From: Paenibacillus sp. GP183 | Lineage (GTDB): Bacteria > Bacillota > Bacilli > Paenibacillales > NBRC-103111 | DNA: 64,000 nucleotides | Assembly (NCBI RefSeq): GCF_900104695.1 | Contig: NZ_FNSW01000001.1 | Coordinates: 1,054,001-1,118,000 of the forward strand | Reading direction: 5' to 3' | In this document: piece after piece, positions 33,704 through 42,934 of the stretch | Layout: each line of letters begins with the position of its first letter | Position numbering within the stretch: position 1 is the first letter of the stretch | Translations under genes and position numbers: made by a program | Notes under the pieces: generated by a model | What the model was told of the DNA's origin: nothing | What the model saw: the letters and a program-made list of their open reading frames with translations, nothing else | The model's database searches: none

Positions 33704-35872
33704 TCAAACCAATTCGGCCTGTTTTACAGGCAAACCGAAGACGGAGAGCTCCAGGATTTCTGCGATGTCGAGGGCTTTGACGGAGTCTTCGACCTCCTTT
33801 AGTTTGGTGCCGTCTTCTACCATGGTTAGGCAGAAGGGGCAGGCTGAGCTGATCATGGTAGGGTTGACGGTTAGCAGCTGTTCGGTTCGGGCTAGATTGA
33901 CCCGTTTGCCTGAGGTTTCTTCCATCCACATCATGCCACCTCCGGCTCCGCAGCACATGCCGTTTTCACGGGAACGCTCCTGCTCCACCAACTCAACTCC
34001 GGGGATGGCGCGGAGTACGTTACGCGGTTGGTCGTACACGTTATTGTAGCGACCCAGGTAGCAAGAATCGTGATACGTGATTCGCTCCTGCACTTCATAT
34101 TGCGGCTGCAAGCGCCCTTCCCGGATCAAGCTATCCAGCAGCTCCGTGTGATGCAGGATCTCAGCTTCAAGCCCGAATTCCGGATACTCGTTCTTGAGTG
34201 TATTGAAAGTGTGCGGACAAGCCGTCACGATTTTCTTAACGCCATATTTCCGAAAGGTTTCAATGTTCTCCATGCACAGCTGCTGAAAAAGAAACTCGTT
34301 ACCCATTCTTCTGGGGGTGTCGCCGGAATTTTTCTCCTCGTTGCCGAGTATGGCGAAGTTGACCTTAGCTTCGTTCATCAGACGAACCAGCGCTCGTGTG
34401 ATTTTGCGGCTGCGATTGTCGTAAGAACCCATGGAGCCTACAAAGAATAAAATCTCAAAATCCGGATTTTCTTTTACCGTAGGCACGGAAAGCTCTCCAT
34501 TCGGATCAACCTCCTGCACCCATTTGGCCCGGTCATTCCGGCTGATTCCCCAAGGGTTGCTCTGGCGCTCAATGTTTTGCAGTGCACGTTGTCCATCGTG
34601 CGGCATGCTTCCCTGAGTCAAAACCAGGTGCCTGCGCAGATCGATTATTTTATCAACATGCTCGTTGCCCACCGGACATTGATCTTCACAATTGCGGCAA
34701 GTGGTGCAGGACCAAATTTCTTCTTCAGTCATGACATCACCGATGAGAACGACGTCTTCGAGCTTTTTATCACTCAAATGCCAGGAGGCTTTTTGCGCTT
34801 TTAATGTTGGTTCTATATCAGTTATGGAGCCGCTGGTGAAAGTCGAGAGCTTTTCCGGCTCGAAGCTCATGGTATGAAATCCCCTTGGCGATCCTGCAAG
34901 TGCTGGCACCCACGGAGATTTTGAAGTGATTGATGAGCCTTTTTCCGTTAAGTGATCACGGAGCTTCGTAATGAGGTGCATGGGAGAAAGAATTTTGCCT
35001 GTATTCGTTGCCGGGCATACGTTCGTGCACCGTCCGCACTCCACACAGGAGTAAAAGTCCAGCATCTGCTTTTGCGTAAAATCTTCAATTTTGCCAACAC
35101 CGAACTCTTCGGCATTCTCATCTTCTAGATCGAGCTTTGTCAGCCTGCCTACTGGTTCGGTTTTACGAAGCAATATATTCAGGGGTGCGGTAATAATATG
35201 AAAATGCTTCGACTGAGGCACATAGACCAAAAACGATAATAAAATCAGCAGGTGAATCCACCACGAAACATAGAAGCCCACGGTTGCGGCGTTATGGGAT
35301 ATTCCATTCAAACCGGCTGCAAAGAGCGATGATATCGGTGCCCAACCTGACGTTGGGAGCCCTTCTCGTATCCTTTCAAAGCTCAAGCTGAAAATAACGG
35401 AGAGCATCAAAAACGTAATGAAGAAAACGACGATACTGGGCTTCCAGCCTCTTTTCAGTCTTTTGAGCTTCTCCACATATCTGCGATAAGTCGCATAAAC
35501 CATTGCTAGAACAATAAGCGCTGCGGTGAGCTCCTGGCTAAAACCGAAAGCCTCGTAACCTGGAATCGGCAGCCCCCTCCCGATCAAGCCTTTTAAAATC
35601 AAATCCAATGCTCCAAACTGCAATATAATGAAGCCGTAAAAAATAAGGATGTGCATGATTCCGCTTTTTTTGTCCTTGAGCAGCTTGGTTTGGCCAAATA
35701 CCTGAATGAAAAACTCACGCAGCCGGGCCTTGATTTCTTTCGCCATATCAACAGGCTTGCCCAGTCGGATATACAGATAACGGTGGTAAATAACTCTGGC
35801 GAATAAATAAACGCCATATCCGGTCACCGCCAGGAATAGAACAAATTGAAGGATCGTCCCGGTCAAAACCAT
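33704..35872 (-). CDS. fadF: Membrane iron-sulfur oxidoreductase (FadF / HdrD-like)
   Basis: 722 residues. N-terminal NarI-like membrane region with about five or six helices (residues 1-240), two [4Fe-4S] ferredoxin motifs (CVECGRCTNVCPATNTGK near 285 and CTTCRNCEDQCPVGNEH near 390), and two C-terminal CCG domains (ITACPHTFNTLK, MCCGAGGGMMW, ISSACPFCLTM). Matches YwjF/FadF, thought to accept electrons from ETF and pass them to quinone. Start uncertain among ATG 35872 and TTG 35866 behind AAAGGAG. Divergent from fadR. Confidence 0.92.
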   Translation of the reverse strand: MVLTGTILQFVLFLAVTGYGVYLFARVIYHRYLYIRLGKPVDMAKEIKARLREFFIQVFGQTKLLKDKKSGIMHILIFYGFIILQFGALDLILKGLIGRGLPIPGYEAFGFSQELTAALIVLAMVYATYRRYVEKLKRLKRGWKPSIVVFFITFLMLSVIFSLSFERIREGLPTSGWAPISSLFAAGLNGISHNAATVGFYVSWWIHLLILLSFLVYVPQSKHFHIITAPLNILLRKTEPVGRLTKLDLEDENAEEFGVGKIEDFTQKQMLDFYSCVECGRCTNVCPATNTGKILSPMHLITKLRDHLTEKGSSITSKSPWVPALAGSPRGFHTMSFEPEKLSTFTSGSITDIEPTLKAQKASWHLSDKKLEDVVLIGDVMTEEEIWSCTTCRNCEDQCPVGNEHVDKIIDLRRHLVLTQGSMPHDGQRALQNIERQSNPWGISRNDRAKWVQEVDPNGELSVPTVKENPDFEILFFVGSMGSYDNRSRKITRALVRLMNEAKVNFAILGNEEKNSGDTPRRMGNEFLFQQLCMENIETFRKYGVKKIVTACPHTFNTLKNEYPEFGLEAEILHHTELLDSLIREGRLQPQYEVQERITYHDSCYLGRYNNVYDQPRNVLRAIPGVELVEQERSRENGMCCGAGGGMMWMEETSGKRVNLARTEQLLTVNPTMISSACPFCLTMVEDGTKLKEVEDSVKALDIAEILELSVFGLPVKQAELV

Positions 35873-36044
35873 CAACTCCTTTATAGAAAAATTATATGAA
35901 ATATTGTGCATGAAGCGCTTTCATTTAAATTGCTTTAAAAAGCATCGTTCATCTCTATAAAATCTATCCATGAATCATGCTTTGTTTTTGTAACCATGAA
36001 ACCAACTTTCCTCGATCCAATTCTTTCTTGTCTTTACGAAGTCG

Positions 36045-36073
36045 TTGACATTACTTGGTCTATATTTTATGAT
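36045..36073 (+). promoter_or_regulatory. Sigma-A promoter of fadR-etfB-etfA
   Basis: -35 TTGACA (36045-36050), 17-base spacer, -10 TATGAT (36068-36073); start near 36080, just before the FadR box. Confidence 0.75.
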
Positions 36074-36085
36074 GAGGTTAGAAAA

Positions 36086-36103
36086 TGAATGAGCATTCAT
36101 TCA
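36086..36103. promoter_or_regulatory. FadR operator
   Basis: TGAATGAGCATTCATTCA is a perfect inverted repeat of TGAATGA around GCAT and fits the Bacillus FadR (YsiA) consensus TGAATGAMTANTCATTCA except in the centre. It lies at about +7 to +24 of the fadR promoter, where bound repressor blocks transcription until long-chain acyl-CoA releases it. Confidence 0.85.
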
Positions 36104-36136
36104 TCATTACCATCATTTTACCACCGAGGTGTTCCG

Positions 36137-36724
36137 ATGACAAGTGCCAAAAAACAAGATAAGTACAATTCCATTCTTGAAGGCGCTCTCCAAGTATTTT
36201 CCGAGCATGGCTACCACCGCTCCCAGGTTTCTCGGATTGCCCGTGAAGCCGGTGTTGCCGACGGGACGATCTATCTTTATTTTAAGCGCAAGGAAGATAT
36301 CCTTATCAGCTTGTTTCGTGAACAGCTCGGGAAACTGGTCGACAAATTTCATGCCAGCCTGGATGACAACATGAATGCGAAGGAGTCTCTTCGCAAGGTT
36401 TGTGAAATACATTATAAGGAGCTGGAGAGTAATGTTCCTCTGGCTTTCGTGACGCAAATCGAGCTGCGCCAAAGTGATCTGGAGCTGAGGAAAGAGATTG
36501 GAACTGCGTTTAAGCCCTATATCAAATTGATCGAAGGCATTCTGGAAAAGGGTATTCGCGAGCAAGTTTTCCGCGCCGATTTGGATGTCAAGCTGGTGCG
36601 TCTAATGCTCTTTGGCGCTATGGATGAAGTGGTCACTTCCTGGCTGATATCCGGGCAAAAGTATTCTTTATCCGCACAAGTGAATGGAACTGTAGATTTT
36701 TTTATGCGGGGGATCGGCAATTAA
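36137..36724 (+). CDS. fadR: TetR-family fatty-acid metabolism regulator
   Basis: 195 residues. N-terminal TetR helix-turn-helix (SILEGALQVFSEHGYHRSQVSRIAREAGVADGTIYLYFKRKEDIL) and a helical ligand domain, the length of Bacillus FadR. Start ATG 36137 behind GAGGTG; the FadR box is 34 bases upstream, so it represses itself and etfBA. Ligand expected to be long-chain acyl-CoA. Confidence 0.92.
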   Translation: MTSAKKQDKYNSILEGALQVFSEHGYHRSQVSRIAREAGVADGTIYLYFKRKEDILISLFREQLGKLVDKFHASLDDNMNAKESLRKVCEIHYKELESNVPLAFVTQIELRQSDLELRKEIGTAFKPYIKLIEGILEKGIREQVFRADLDVKLVRLMLFGAMDEVVTSWLISGQKYSLSAQVNGTVDFFMRGIGN

Positions 36725-36757
36725 TTTTATTCATTTTATTCCGGGAGGAGCTTACCT

Positions 36758-37519
36758 ATGGACATTTTTGTACTATTGAAGCAAACCTTTGATACCGAAG
36801 AGAAGATCGTTATTGATGGAGGAGCCATTGTCGAAGAAGGAGTGAAATTCGTAATTAATCCTTATGATGAATATGCGGTGGAACAGGCCATTTTAATTCG
36901 CGACGAGTTAGGCGGAAAAGTTACCCTGCTCTCTGTTGGACCTGAACGCAGCAGCGAGGCTTTGCGTACGGCGCTGGCCATGGGAGCGGATGAAGCGGTT
37001 TTAATCTCGGATGATCGCATCCAGGGCGATGAATTTGAAGTTTCACAGATTCTGCATGCCTATCTATCCAAGCAGCCCTACGATCTCATTTTGAGCGGCA
37101 ATTTTTCCGTGGATAATGGTGCTGGGCAGGTTGCCATCCGGCTTGCCAAGCAGCTTGGCATTCCTCATGCAGCTTCGATTACGAAGCTTGAGCTTACAAA
37201 TGGAAAAGCACTTGTTCACCGTGACGCCGAGGGAGATCTGGAGATTATTGAGGTGCCGCTACCTGCTCTTTTCACTGCTCAACAAGGCTTAAATGAGCCG
37301 CGTTACCCTTCTCTGCCAGGTATCATGAAAGCCAAGAAAAAACCATTCCAACAGCTAAGTCTTGATGATCTTGGGCTCTCGGATTTACAAGCAAAGACGA
37401 GTCGAACGGAGCTCTCCCTGCCTCCCGCAAGAAAAGCCGGCAGGATCTTGAAAGGCGATATCGCCGATCAAGTCAAGGTTCTGGTTCAATTGCTGCGCGA
37501 TGAAGCGAAAGCTATCTAA
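36758..37519 (+). CDS. etfB: Electron transfer flavoprotein beta subunit
   Basis: 253 residues. ETF beta signature in NPYDEYAVEQAILIRDELGGKVTLLSVG and the AMP-binding region DLILSGNFSVDNGAGQVAIRLAKQLGIPHA; ends in VQLLRDEAKAI. Ribosome site GGGAGGAG. Accepts electrons from acyl-CoA dehydrogenases with EtfA. 33 bases after fadR. Confidence 0.95.
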   Translation: MDIFVLLKQTFDTEEKIVIDGGAIVEEGVKFVINPYDEYAVEQAILIRDELGGKVTLLSVGPERSSEALRTALAMGADEAVLISDDRIQGDEFEVSQILHAYLSKQPYDLILSGNFSVDNGAGQVAIRLAKQLGIPHAASITKLELTNGKALVHRDAEGDLEIIEVPLPALFTAQQGLNEPRYPSLPGIMKAKKKPFQQLSLDDLGLSDLQAKTSRTELSLPPARKAGRILKGDIADQVKVLVQLLRDEAKAI

Positions 37520-37534
37520 GAGGAGGCAAATTCT

Positions 37535-38506
37535 ATGGCAAAAACATTTCTGGTAGTGGCGGAAACTCGCGGCGGAAAGCTGCGTCAAGTTTCTTTCGAG
37601 GCGATTCAAGCTGCGAAGCTGTCTTCCGATGCAGATGACCAAGTCGCTGCATTACTTATAGGTTCGAATATTTCGGCATTGGCTAATGAATTGGCCGCCT
37701 ACGGAGCTAATCCCATCTATGTGATGGATCATGCAGAGCTTGCCTCTTACCATCCCGATGCCTATTTGAAAGCGGTTGATAAAGTCATCGAAACCTTGAA
37801 CCCTCACGCTGTCTTCTTTGGCCATACCTCCGTTGGGCGGGATTTGGCTCCGCTAGTTGCCTCAGCCTTGCAAGCGGGGCAAATATCCGATGTGACCGCT
37901 ATCGAAAACAGCGGCGGTCAAGTGATGTTTACCCGTCCTTTGTATGCGGGTAAAGCGATTGAGAAAAAGGCGTTCACAGAAGCGCCTTGGATCGTGACCA
38001 TTCGCCAGAATAATATCGCAGCGGGCGAAGCCGATCCTAGCCGTCAAGCCAACCTTGTCGAGGTGGCTTATCCTTCCACCGACCTCCGTTCGATCATCAA
38101 GGAGGTTGTGAAAAAGACGTCCGGCAAGATCGACCTCAGCGAAGCCAAGGTCATCATCTCGGGCGGACGCGGGGTGCGCAGCGCCGATGGCTTTCAGCCG
38201 CTCGAAGAGCTGGCTGCCGTACTCGGCGGCGCTGTCGGGGCTTCCCGCGGAGCATGCGACGCGGGGTATTGCGACTACGCGATGCAGATCGGCCAGACCG
38301 GCAAGGTCGTGACGCCGGAGATATACATCGCGTGCGGCATCAGCGGCGCCATCCAGCATCTCGCGGGGATGAGCGGCTCGCGCGTCATCATCGCGATCAA
38401 CAAGGACGCGGAGGCGCCGATCTTCAAGGTCGCCGACTACGGCATCGTCGGCGATTTGTTCGAGGTCGTGCCGCTGCTGACCGAGGAGTTCCGGAGAGTC
38501 CTTTAA
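37535..38506 (+). CDS. etfA: Electron transfer flavoprotein alpha subunit
   Basis: 323 residues. FAD domain signature [40 protein letters not shown] and [44 protein letters not shown]. Ribosome site GAGGAGG, 15 bases after etfB. The 3' part (about 38100-38500) is strikingly GC-rich compared with the 5' part. Confidence 0.96.
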   Translation: MAKTFLVVAETRGGKLRQVSFEAIQAAKLSSDADDQVAALLIGSNISALANELAAYGANPIYVMDHAELASYHPDAYLKAVDKVIETLNPHAVFFGHTSVGRDLAPLVASALQAGQISDVTAIENSGGQVMFTRPLYAGKAIEKKAFTEAPWIVTIRQNNIAAGEADPSRQANLVEVAYPSTDLRSIIKEVVKKTSGKIDLSEAKVIISGGRGVRSADGFQPLEELAAVLGGAVGASRGACDAGYCDYAMQIGQTGKVVTPEIYIACGISGAIQHLAGMSGSRVIIAINKDAEAPIFKVADYGIVGDLFEVVPLLTEEFRRVL

Positions 38507-38508
38507 CA

Positions 38509-38552
38509 CAAACAAACCCAACCCTTCTGTATGAATGGGTTGGGTTTGTTTG
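38509..38552 (+). terminator. Terminator after etfA
   Basis: 16-bp inverted repeat CAAACAAACCCAACCC / GGGTTGGGTTTGTTTG starting 3 bases after the etfA stop, followed by a T-rich stretch. Confidence 0.88.
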
Positions 38553-38588
38553 CTCTTGCTCGAATGGGTTGAGTTTTTGTTGCAAGCA

Positions 38589-38710
38589 TGAAAAACATCC
38601 TTGCACAGCCCGTTTCTATTTTGCCGAACGCTACAAGGCTGAAAAACATTCTTTCATCAGTGTTTGAGCGTGATCTCGTCCTATTCAGCCACTGAAAGAT
38701 TGAAAAACAT
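38589..38710 (+). repeat. Three spaced TGAAAAACAT repeats
   Basis: TGAAAAACAT occurs at 38589-38598, 38640-38649 and 38701-38710, each followed by a related CTTnCA-like tail, in the otherwise empty 230 bases between the etfA terminator and the hydrolase gene. Function unknown. Confidence 0.45.
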
Positions 38711-38781
38711 CGTTCCAGAACGGAGCCTTGCTGCTTATTCTCTTACAAGAATGTTTTGCATTCTTCCAGCACGAGTAGCCT

Positions 38782-39711
38782 CTACGCCCGCACCCTCATT
38801 TCAAGCCAGGCAAGCAAGTCACTCATCACTTCTTCACGGTTCAGTTCATTCAGCATTTCATGCCGGCCTTCCGGATACAATGTGCTGCTGACCTGATTGA
38901 GACCGAGCTCATGATACTTCCGGAGTAGCTGTCTGACACCTCTGCCCATACCGCCTACAGGGTCCATTTCACCTGAGAATACATAGATGGGCAGATTCTT
39001 GGGGATTTTCCGCATATTCTCATCCAGATGAATCTCCTGCAGCCCTTTAAAGAAATCACGGAAAAAGCTTGCTGTAAAAACAGCGCCGCAATAGGGATTG
39101 TTGAGGTAAGCATCAACCTCGGCCGTATCTCTGCTGAGCCAATCAAAATTGCTGCGAGATGGACGAAAGGCTTTATCATATGCACCAAATGTCAGGCTGT
39201 TCAGAAGCTTGCTCCGGTAATTCTCGCCTCTAAGCTTAGCTTCGAAAGCAGCAATCTTGGCACCAAAACCGAGTGCTGAGCTTGGCTTCCCATTGGAGCC
39301 GGAAAGAATAATTCCGCTGACTTTGCCCGGAAATCGATACATATATTGCTGGGTTAAAAACGATCCCATACTGTGCCCCAGCAAAAAGATCGGCAGTCCG
39401 CTGTGTGCTTGACTAATTCGATCTGTCAGCTCAGCCATATCTTTGACCATCCGATTAAAGCTGTCCGGTCCCAGCTTACCCACTTTATCGATGGCTCCAG
39501 CCGTTTTTCCATGTCCCCGGTGATCATTGGCTATGACAATATATCCATGATTGGTCAAGGTTTGGGCTAACCGTTCGTAGCGTTCCGCGGTTTCTGCCAT
39601 GCCGTGCGAAATTTGTACGACAGCTTTCGGTTTCTCAAACTCGGGCTGCCATTCATACGTATAAATGTGGACCCCTTCAGAATCCTCCCATGTATGATGC
39701 TTCGCTTTCAT
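38782..39711 (-). CDS. Alpha/beta hydrolase, lysophospholipase/monoacylglycerol lipase type
   Basis: 309 residues, serine aminopeptidase S33/Hydrolase_4 family. Oxyanion HGMAETAERYERLA, nucleophile elbow FLLGHSMGSFLTQQY, acid in FSGEMDPVGG, and His in GRHEMLNE. ANDHRGHGKT is typical of monoacylglycerol lipases. No signal peptide. Start ATG 39711 behind GGAGG (7 bases). Convergent with the etfA transcript; might release fatty acids for the neighbouring pathway. Confidence 0.88.
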   Translation of the reverse strand: MKAKHHTWEDSEGVHIYTYEWQPEFEKPKAVVQISHGMAETAERYERLAQTLTNHGYIVIANDHRGHGKTAGAIDKVGKLGPDSFNRMVKDMAELTDRISQAHSGLPIFLLGHSMGSFLTQQYMYRFPGKVSGIILSGSNGKPSSALGFGAKIAAFEAKLRGENYRSKLLNSLTFGAYDKAFRPSRSNFDWLSRDTAEVDAYLNNPYCGAVFTASFFRDFFKGLQEIHLDENMRKIPKNLPIYVFSGEMDPVGGMGRGVRQLLRKYHELGLNQVSSTLYPEGRHEMLNELNREEVMSDLLAWLEMRVRA

Positions 39712-39843
39712 ATGCATTCCTCCGGTTCCCTCTGTGTCAGATGCTTTTCTTGATTGTATACGGTTCCTTGTCAATAAACAACAAAAAAACCGCTTCTCTC
39801 TGCATCAAGATCGCAGGGATAACGGCTTTCGGGTACGATTGCA

Positions 39844-40053
39844 TCACTTTAAAGTGGGTTGAATTTCCTTTTGCTTTTTTGAAGATGATTTTTCGGCTTG
39901 GGAGGAGCCTTCAAACCGCTTTCTTTCAGTGCGGTCAATCTGCGCGATTTTTCCGTCATGGACCACAATCTGTACCATTCCATACTCCAGTCCGTTTAAA
40001 ATCTGCTTGATACGATCCACCCATACTTCATCTATGATAAGCGGCTTCGCCAT
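39844..40053 (-). CDS. yezD: YezD family small protein
   Basis: 69 residues. Matches YezD (DUF2292): VDRIKQILNGLEYGMVQIVVHDGKIAQIDRTERKRF. This family is repeatedly found at the end of sulfate/cysteine gene clusters, as here, directly after cysA (27-base gap). Molecular role unknown. Confidence 0.88.
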   Translation of the reverse strand: MAKPLIIDEVWVDRIKQILNGLEYGMVQIVVHDGKIAQIDRTERKRFEGSSQAEKSSSKKQKEIQPTLK

Positions 40054-40080
40054 GGTGTGCCCTTCCTTTCTAAATTGGGA

Positions 40081-41139
40081 TTAGATATAAATGGGCTGCG
40101 GGTCGAACTTCAGTGAATTCTCCATCATTTGTGTGCTTTCCGAATTATATTTATAAAGGCGATGAATCAGGACAGACACTTGATCTCCGGGTTTGAGTGT
40201 TTCCTGCTCGAGTGAGCGATAGGCGAACAAGCGGTAAGTGCCGATCTCAACCTCAACCTGCCAGTTAGTGCCGCGGAAAAATACGTTACGCACGATTCCA
40301 TGCTCGGCTGCGGACTGAAAAGAAATCTCTTTATCCAAGCCAATATCGATAAATTCTGGACGAATTATAGCTTTTGCTTGCTGCAGGCCATCTGAAAAGC
40401 CCTTTAATTGCGAGATGTCTTCCAGTAGATTCGACTCACCTATGAATCCTGCGACAAAAGGGGTTTCCGGATTTTTATAAATCTCATAAGGTGAGCCCTT
40501 TTGCTCCAGTCGACCCTGGTTAATAATCATGATTTCATCGGCTACCTCGACGGCTTCCTCCTGATCGTGCGTCACGAAGATTGTGGTGATCCCCACACGG
40601 TTGATCATCTCGCGAAGCCAGCTTCGCAGCTCCTTGCGCACTTTGGCGTCAATTGCTGCGAACGGCTCATCCAGCAGAAGCAGCTGAGGCTCAGGGGCTA
40701 ATGCCCTGGCAAAGGCCACACGCTGACGCTGTCCGCCGGACAATTGGTTGGGAAGACGGTTTTCCAATCCTTTCAGACCGGTTAATTCCAGCAACTCTGT
40801 AACCCGGTTCTTGATTTCTGTTTTACTTTTCTTCTTCACCTGCAGGCCAAAGGCAATGTTCTCAAACACGGTCATATGCCGAAAAAGCGCATAGTTCTGA
40901 AATACAAAGCCGATATGGCGGTCCTGCGGCAATAGTTCATTAACTCTTTGTCCATGAAAGTAAATGTCTCCCGAATCGGGTTGTTCCAGTCCGGCCAACA
41001 TGCGAAGAATCGTAGTCTTGCCTCCGCCGCTGGGACCCAGGAAGCCGATCAGCTTTCCTTTTTCAATTTCAAAGCTGACTTCTTTAGCCGCTTCAAATGC
41101 GCCAAAGCTTTTTTTCAATTGCTTCACGGATATATGCAT
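40081..41139 (-). CDS. cysA: Sulfate/thiosulfate ABC transporter ATP-binding protein
   Basis: 352 residues. Walker A GPSGGGKTTIL, signature LSGGQRQRVAFARALAPEPQ, Walker B LLLLDEPFAAID, and a C-terminal TOBE-like regulatory domain. The motif EDISQLKGFSDGLQ and the sulfate-type tail support CysA. Stop-start gap of 4 bases from cysW indicates coupling. Confidence 0.94.
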   Translation of the reverse strand: MHISVKQLKKSFGAFEAAKEVSFEIEKGKLIGFLGPSGGGKTTILRMLAGLEQPDSGDIYFHGQRVNELLPQDRHIGFVFQNYALFRHMTVFENIAFGLQVKKKSKTEIKNRVTELLELTGLKGLENRLPNQLSGGQRQRVAFARALAPEPQLLLLDEPFAAIDAKVRKELRSWLREMINRVGITTIFVTHDQEEAVEVADEIMIINQGRLEQKGSPYEIYKNPETPFVAGFIGESNLLEDISQLKGFSDGLQQAKAIIRPEFIDIGLDKEISFQSAAEHGIVRNVFFRGTNWQVEVEIGTYRLFAYRSLEQETLKPGDQVSVLIHRLYKYNSESTQMMENSLKFDPQPIYI

Positions 41140-41143
41140 GTTC

Positions 41144-42010
41144 TTATTCCCCGCTTTCTCCTAGAACTTGTTTACCGTCTTGGTTAAATTTCCATTCGGC
41201 CAGGCTTTTCACAATCAGAGTCACCACAGCAAGCAGCACCAATAAGGAAGCGACCGCAAAAGCAGAATTATACTGATATTCGTTATACAGAATCTGAATA
41301 TGCAGCGGCATCGTATTCGTAGAGCCGCGGATATGACCGGAAACAACCGATACAGCTCCAAATTCGCCCATAGCCCTTGCGTTGCTTAGAATGACCCCGT
41401 ACAAAAGCCCCCATTTGATATTGGGAATTGTAACCTTCCAGAAAATACGCCAGCCTTTTGCGCCTAAAGTGGCCGCGGCTTCTTCTTCCAGTGTACCTTG
41501 AGCCTGCATGAGAGGTATCAACTCTCTGGCTACAAAGGGAAAGGTCACGAATATGGTCGCCAGCACAATAGCCGGCAAGGAAAAGAGAATTTTGATATCG
41601 TGAGCTTGCAGCCAGGTGCCGAACCAGCCCTGAGCCCCAAACAACAGGACTAACATCAAACCGGCGATGACCGGAGAAATAGCAAACGGCAAATCGATCA
41701 GCGTGATCAATACATTTTTGCCGCGAAATTTGAATTTGGTAATCGCCCATGCAGCGGCCAATCCGAATATCAAATTCAGAGGAACTGCTATCGCTGCGGT
41801 TTTCAATGTCAATTGAATAGCCGCGACAGCATCCGATTCTTTTAGAGCAGCGAAATATAAATCACTGCCTTTTCTAAATGCTTCGACAAACACGCTGATG
41901 ATCGGAAGTATAAGGATGAGAAATAAAAACAGTATGGCTACTGCAATTAAAATCCATTTTACTGCAGCAGGTTCAGAAATATGGGCAGGTCGAACGGTAA
42001 CTTTGGCCAT
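41144..42010 (-). CDS. cysW: Sulfate ABC transporter permease CysW
   Basis: 288 residues, six predicted helices, EAA-like loop EEEAAATLGAKGWRIFWKVTIPNIKWGLLYG, and the CysW pattern ARAMGEFGAVSVVSGHIRGSTNTMPLHIQILYNEY. Forms the pore with CysT. Gap of 12 bases after cysT. Confidence 0.95.
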   Translation of the reverse strand: MAKVTVRPAHISEPAAVKWILIAVAILFLFLILILPIISVFVEAFRKGSDLYFAALKESDAVAAIQLTLKTAAIAVPLNLIFGLAAAWAITKFKFRGKNVLITLIDLPFAISPVIAGLMLVLLFGAQGWFGTWLQAHDIKILFSLPAIVLATIFVTFPFVARELIPLMQAQGTLEEEAAATLGAKGWRIFWKVTIPNIKWGLLYGVILSNARAMGEFGAVSVVSGHIRGSTNTMPLHIQILYNEYQYNSAFAVASLLVLLAVVTLIVKSLAEWKFNQDGKQVLGESGE

Positions 42011-42022
42011 GGATGCGTCCCC

Positions 42023-42859
42023 CTATTCCATCAACAGACGGCGGTTAGCCCGCCACTGCAAATAATTTGTAATAAGCAGCAGTACAAACGAGATAATCAG
42101 CATAATGACAGCTATGGCCGTCGCGCCTTGATAATCATATTGCTCCAGCTTGGTCATGATAAGCAGCGGAGCAATCTCCGTCTTCATCGGCATATTCCCG
42201 GATATAAATACGACAGAGCCATACTCGCCGACCGCCCTTGCAAAAGCTAATGTAGCTCCGGTTATCAGGGCAGGAAACACTTCCGGGAGCAGGATCCGGA
42301 AAAAAGTACGCATCCGGTGTGCTCCCAAGCTAACTGCTGCTTCTTCCAGCTCTTTATCCAGCTCTTCCAAAACCGGCTGCACCGTTCTTACGACAAAAGG
42401 AATGCCAATAAAGGTAAGAGCTATCACAATGCCAAGAGGAGAATAAGCAGCCTTTATCCCTAGCGGCTCCAGGATTTTACCAATCCAGCCATTCTGGGAA
42501 TAAAGTGTCGTTAACGCAATACCCGCAACAGCTGTCGGCAAGGCAAATGGCATGTCGACAATCGCATCGAGGAGCTTTCTACCCGGAAATTGATAGCGTA
42601 TCAGCACCCAAGCTACAATAAAGCCAAAAAACGCATTGACAATCGCAGCTACGAAGGATGCTCCAAAGCTTAGTTGAAGCGAAGCGACTACACGATCATC
42701 CGTAGCAATAGCCCAAAATTTCTCCCAACTGAGCCCTGCCGTTCTGGCGAATAATGCCACAATCGGAATTAAAACAATGAGACTTAGGTATAAGAGCGTA
42801 TAGCCTAGCGAAATCCCGAAGCCGGGTAGAATGCTGCGCTCTTTCCATGCTTTTGCCAT
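42023..42859 (-). CDS. cysT: Sulfate ABC transporter permease CysT
   Basis: 278 residues. CysT motifs [26 protein letters not shown] and [30 protein letters not shown], plus [26 protein letters not shown]. Six helices. Between the binding protein and cysW. Confidence 0.95.
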   Translation of the reverse strand: MAKAWKERSILPGFGISLGYTLLYLSLIVLIPIVALFARTAGLSWEKFWAIATDDRVVASLQLSFGASFVAAIVNAFFGFIVAWVLIRYQFPGRKLLDAIVDMPFALPTAVAGIALTTLYSQNGWIGKILEPLGIKAAYSPLGIVIALTFIGIPFVVRTVQPVLEELDKELEEAAVSLGAHRMRTFFRILLPEVFPALITGATLAFARAVGEYGSVVFISGNMPMKTEIAPLLIMTKLEQYDYQGATAIAVIMLIISFVLLLITNYLQWRANRRLLME

Positions 42860-42934
42860 GTTACATTGCTCCTTGGTCGTTCAATTTATCGTGTGCCGGC
42901 TTTTGTCGCCTTGCACCTTAGCGTTTATCTTAAC

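Noticed and set aside
33517-33780. Forward Lys-rich ORF between fadB and fadF
   Set aside because: Overlaps the fadF 3' end, ribosome site too close to the start, composition due to a short A-rich repeat.
35919-35933. cre-like TGAAGCGCTTTCA upstream of fadF
   Set aside because: One base shorter than a cre; only one half-site fits, so CcpA control cannot be claimed.
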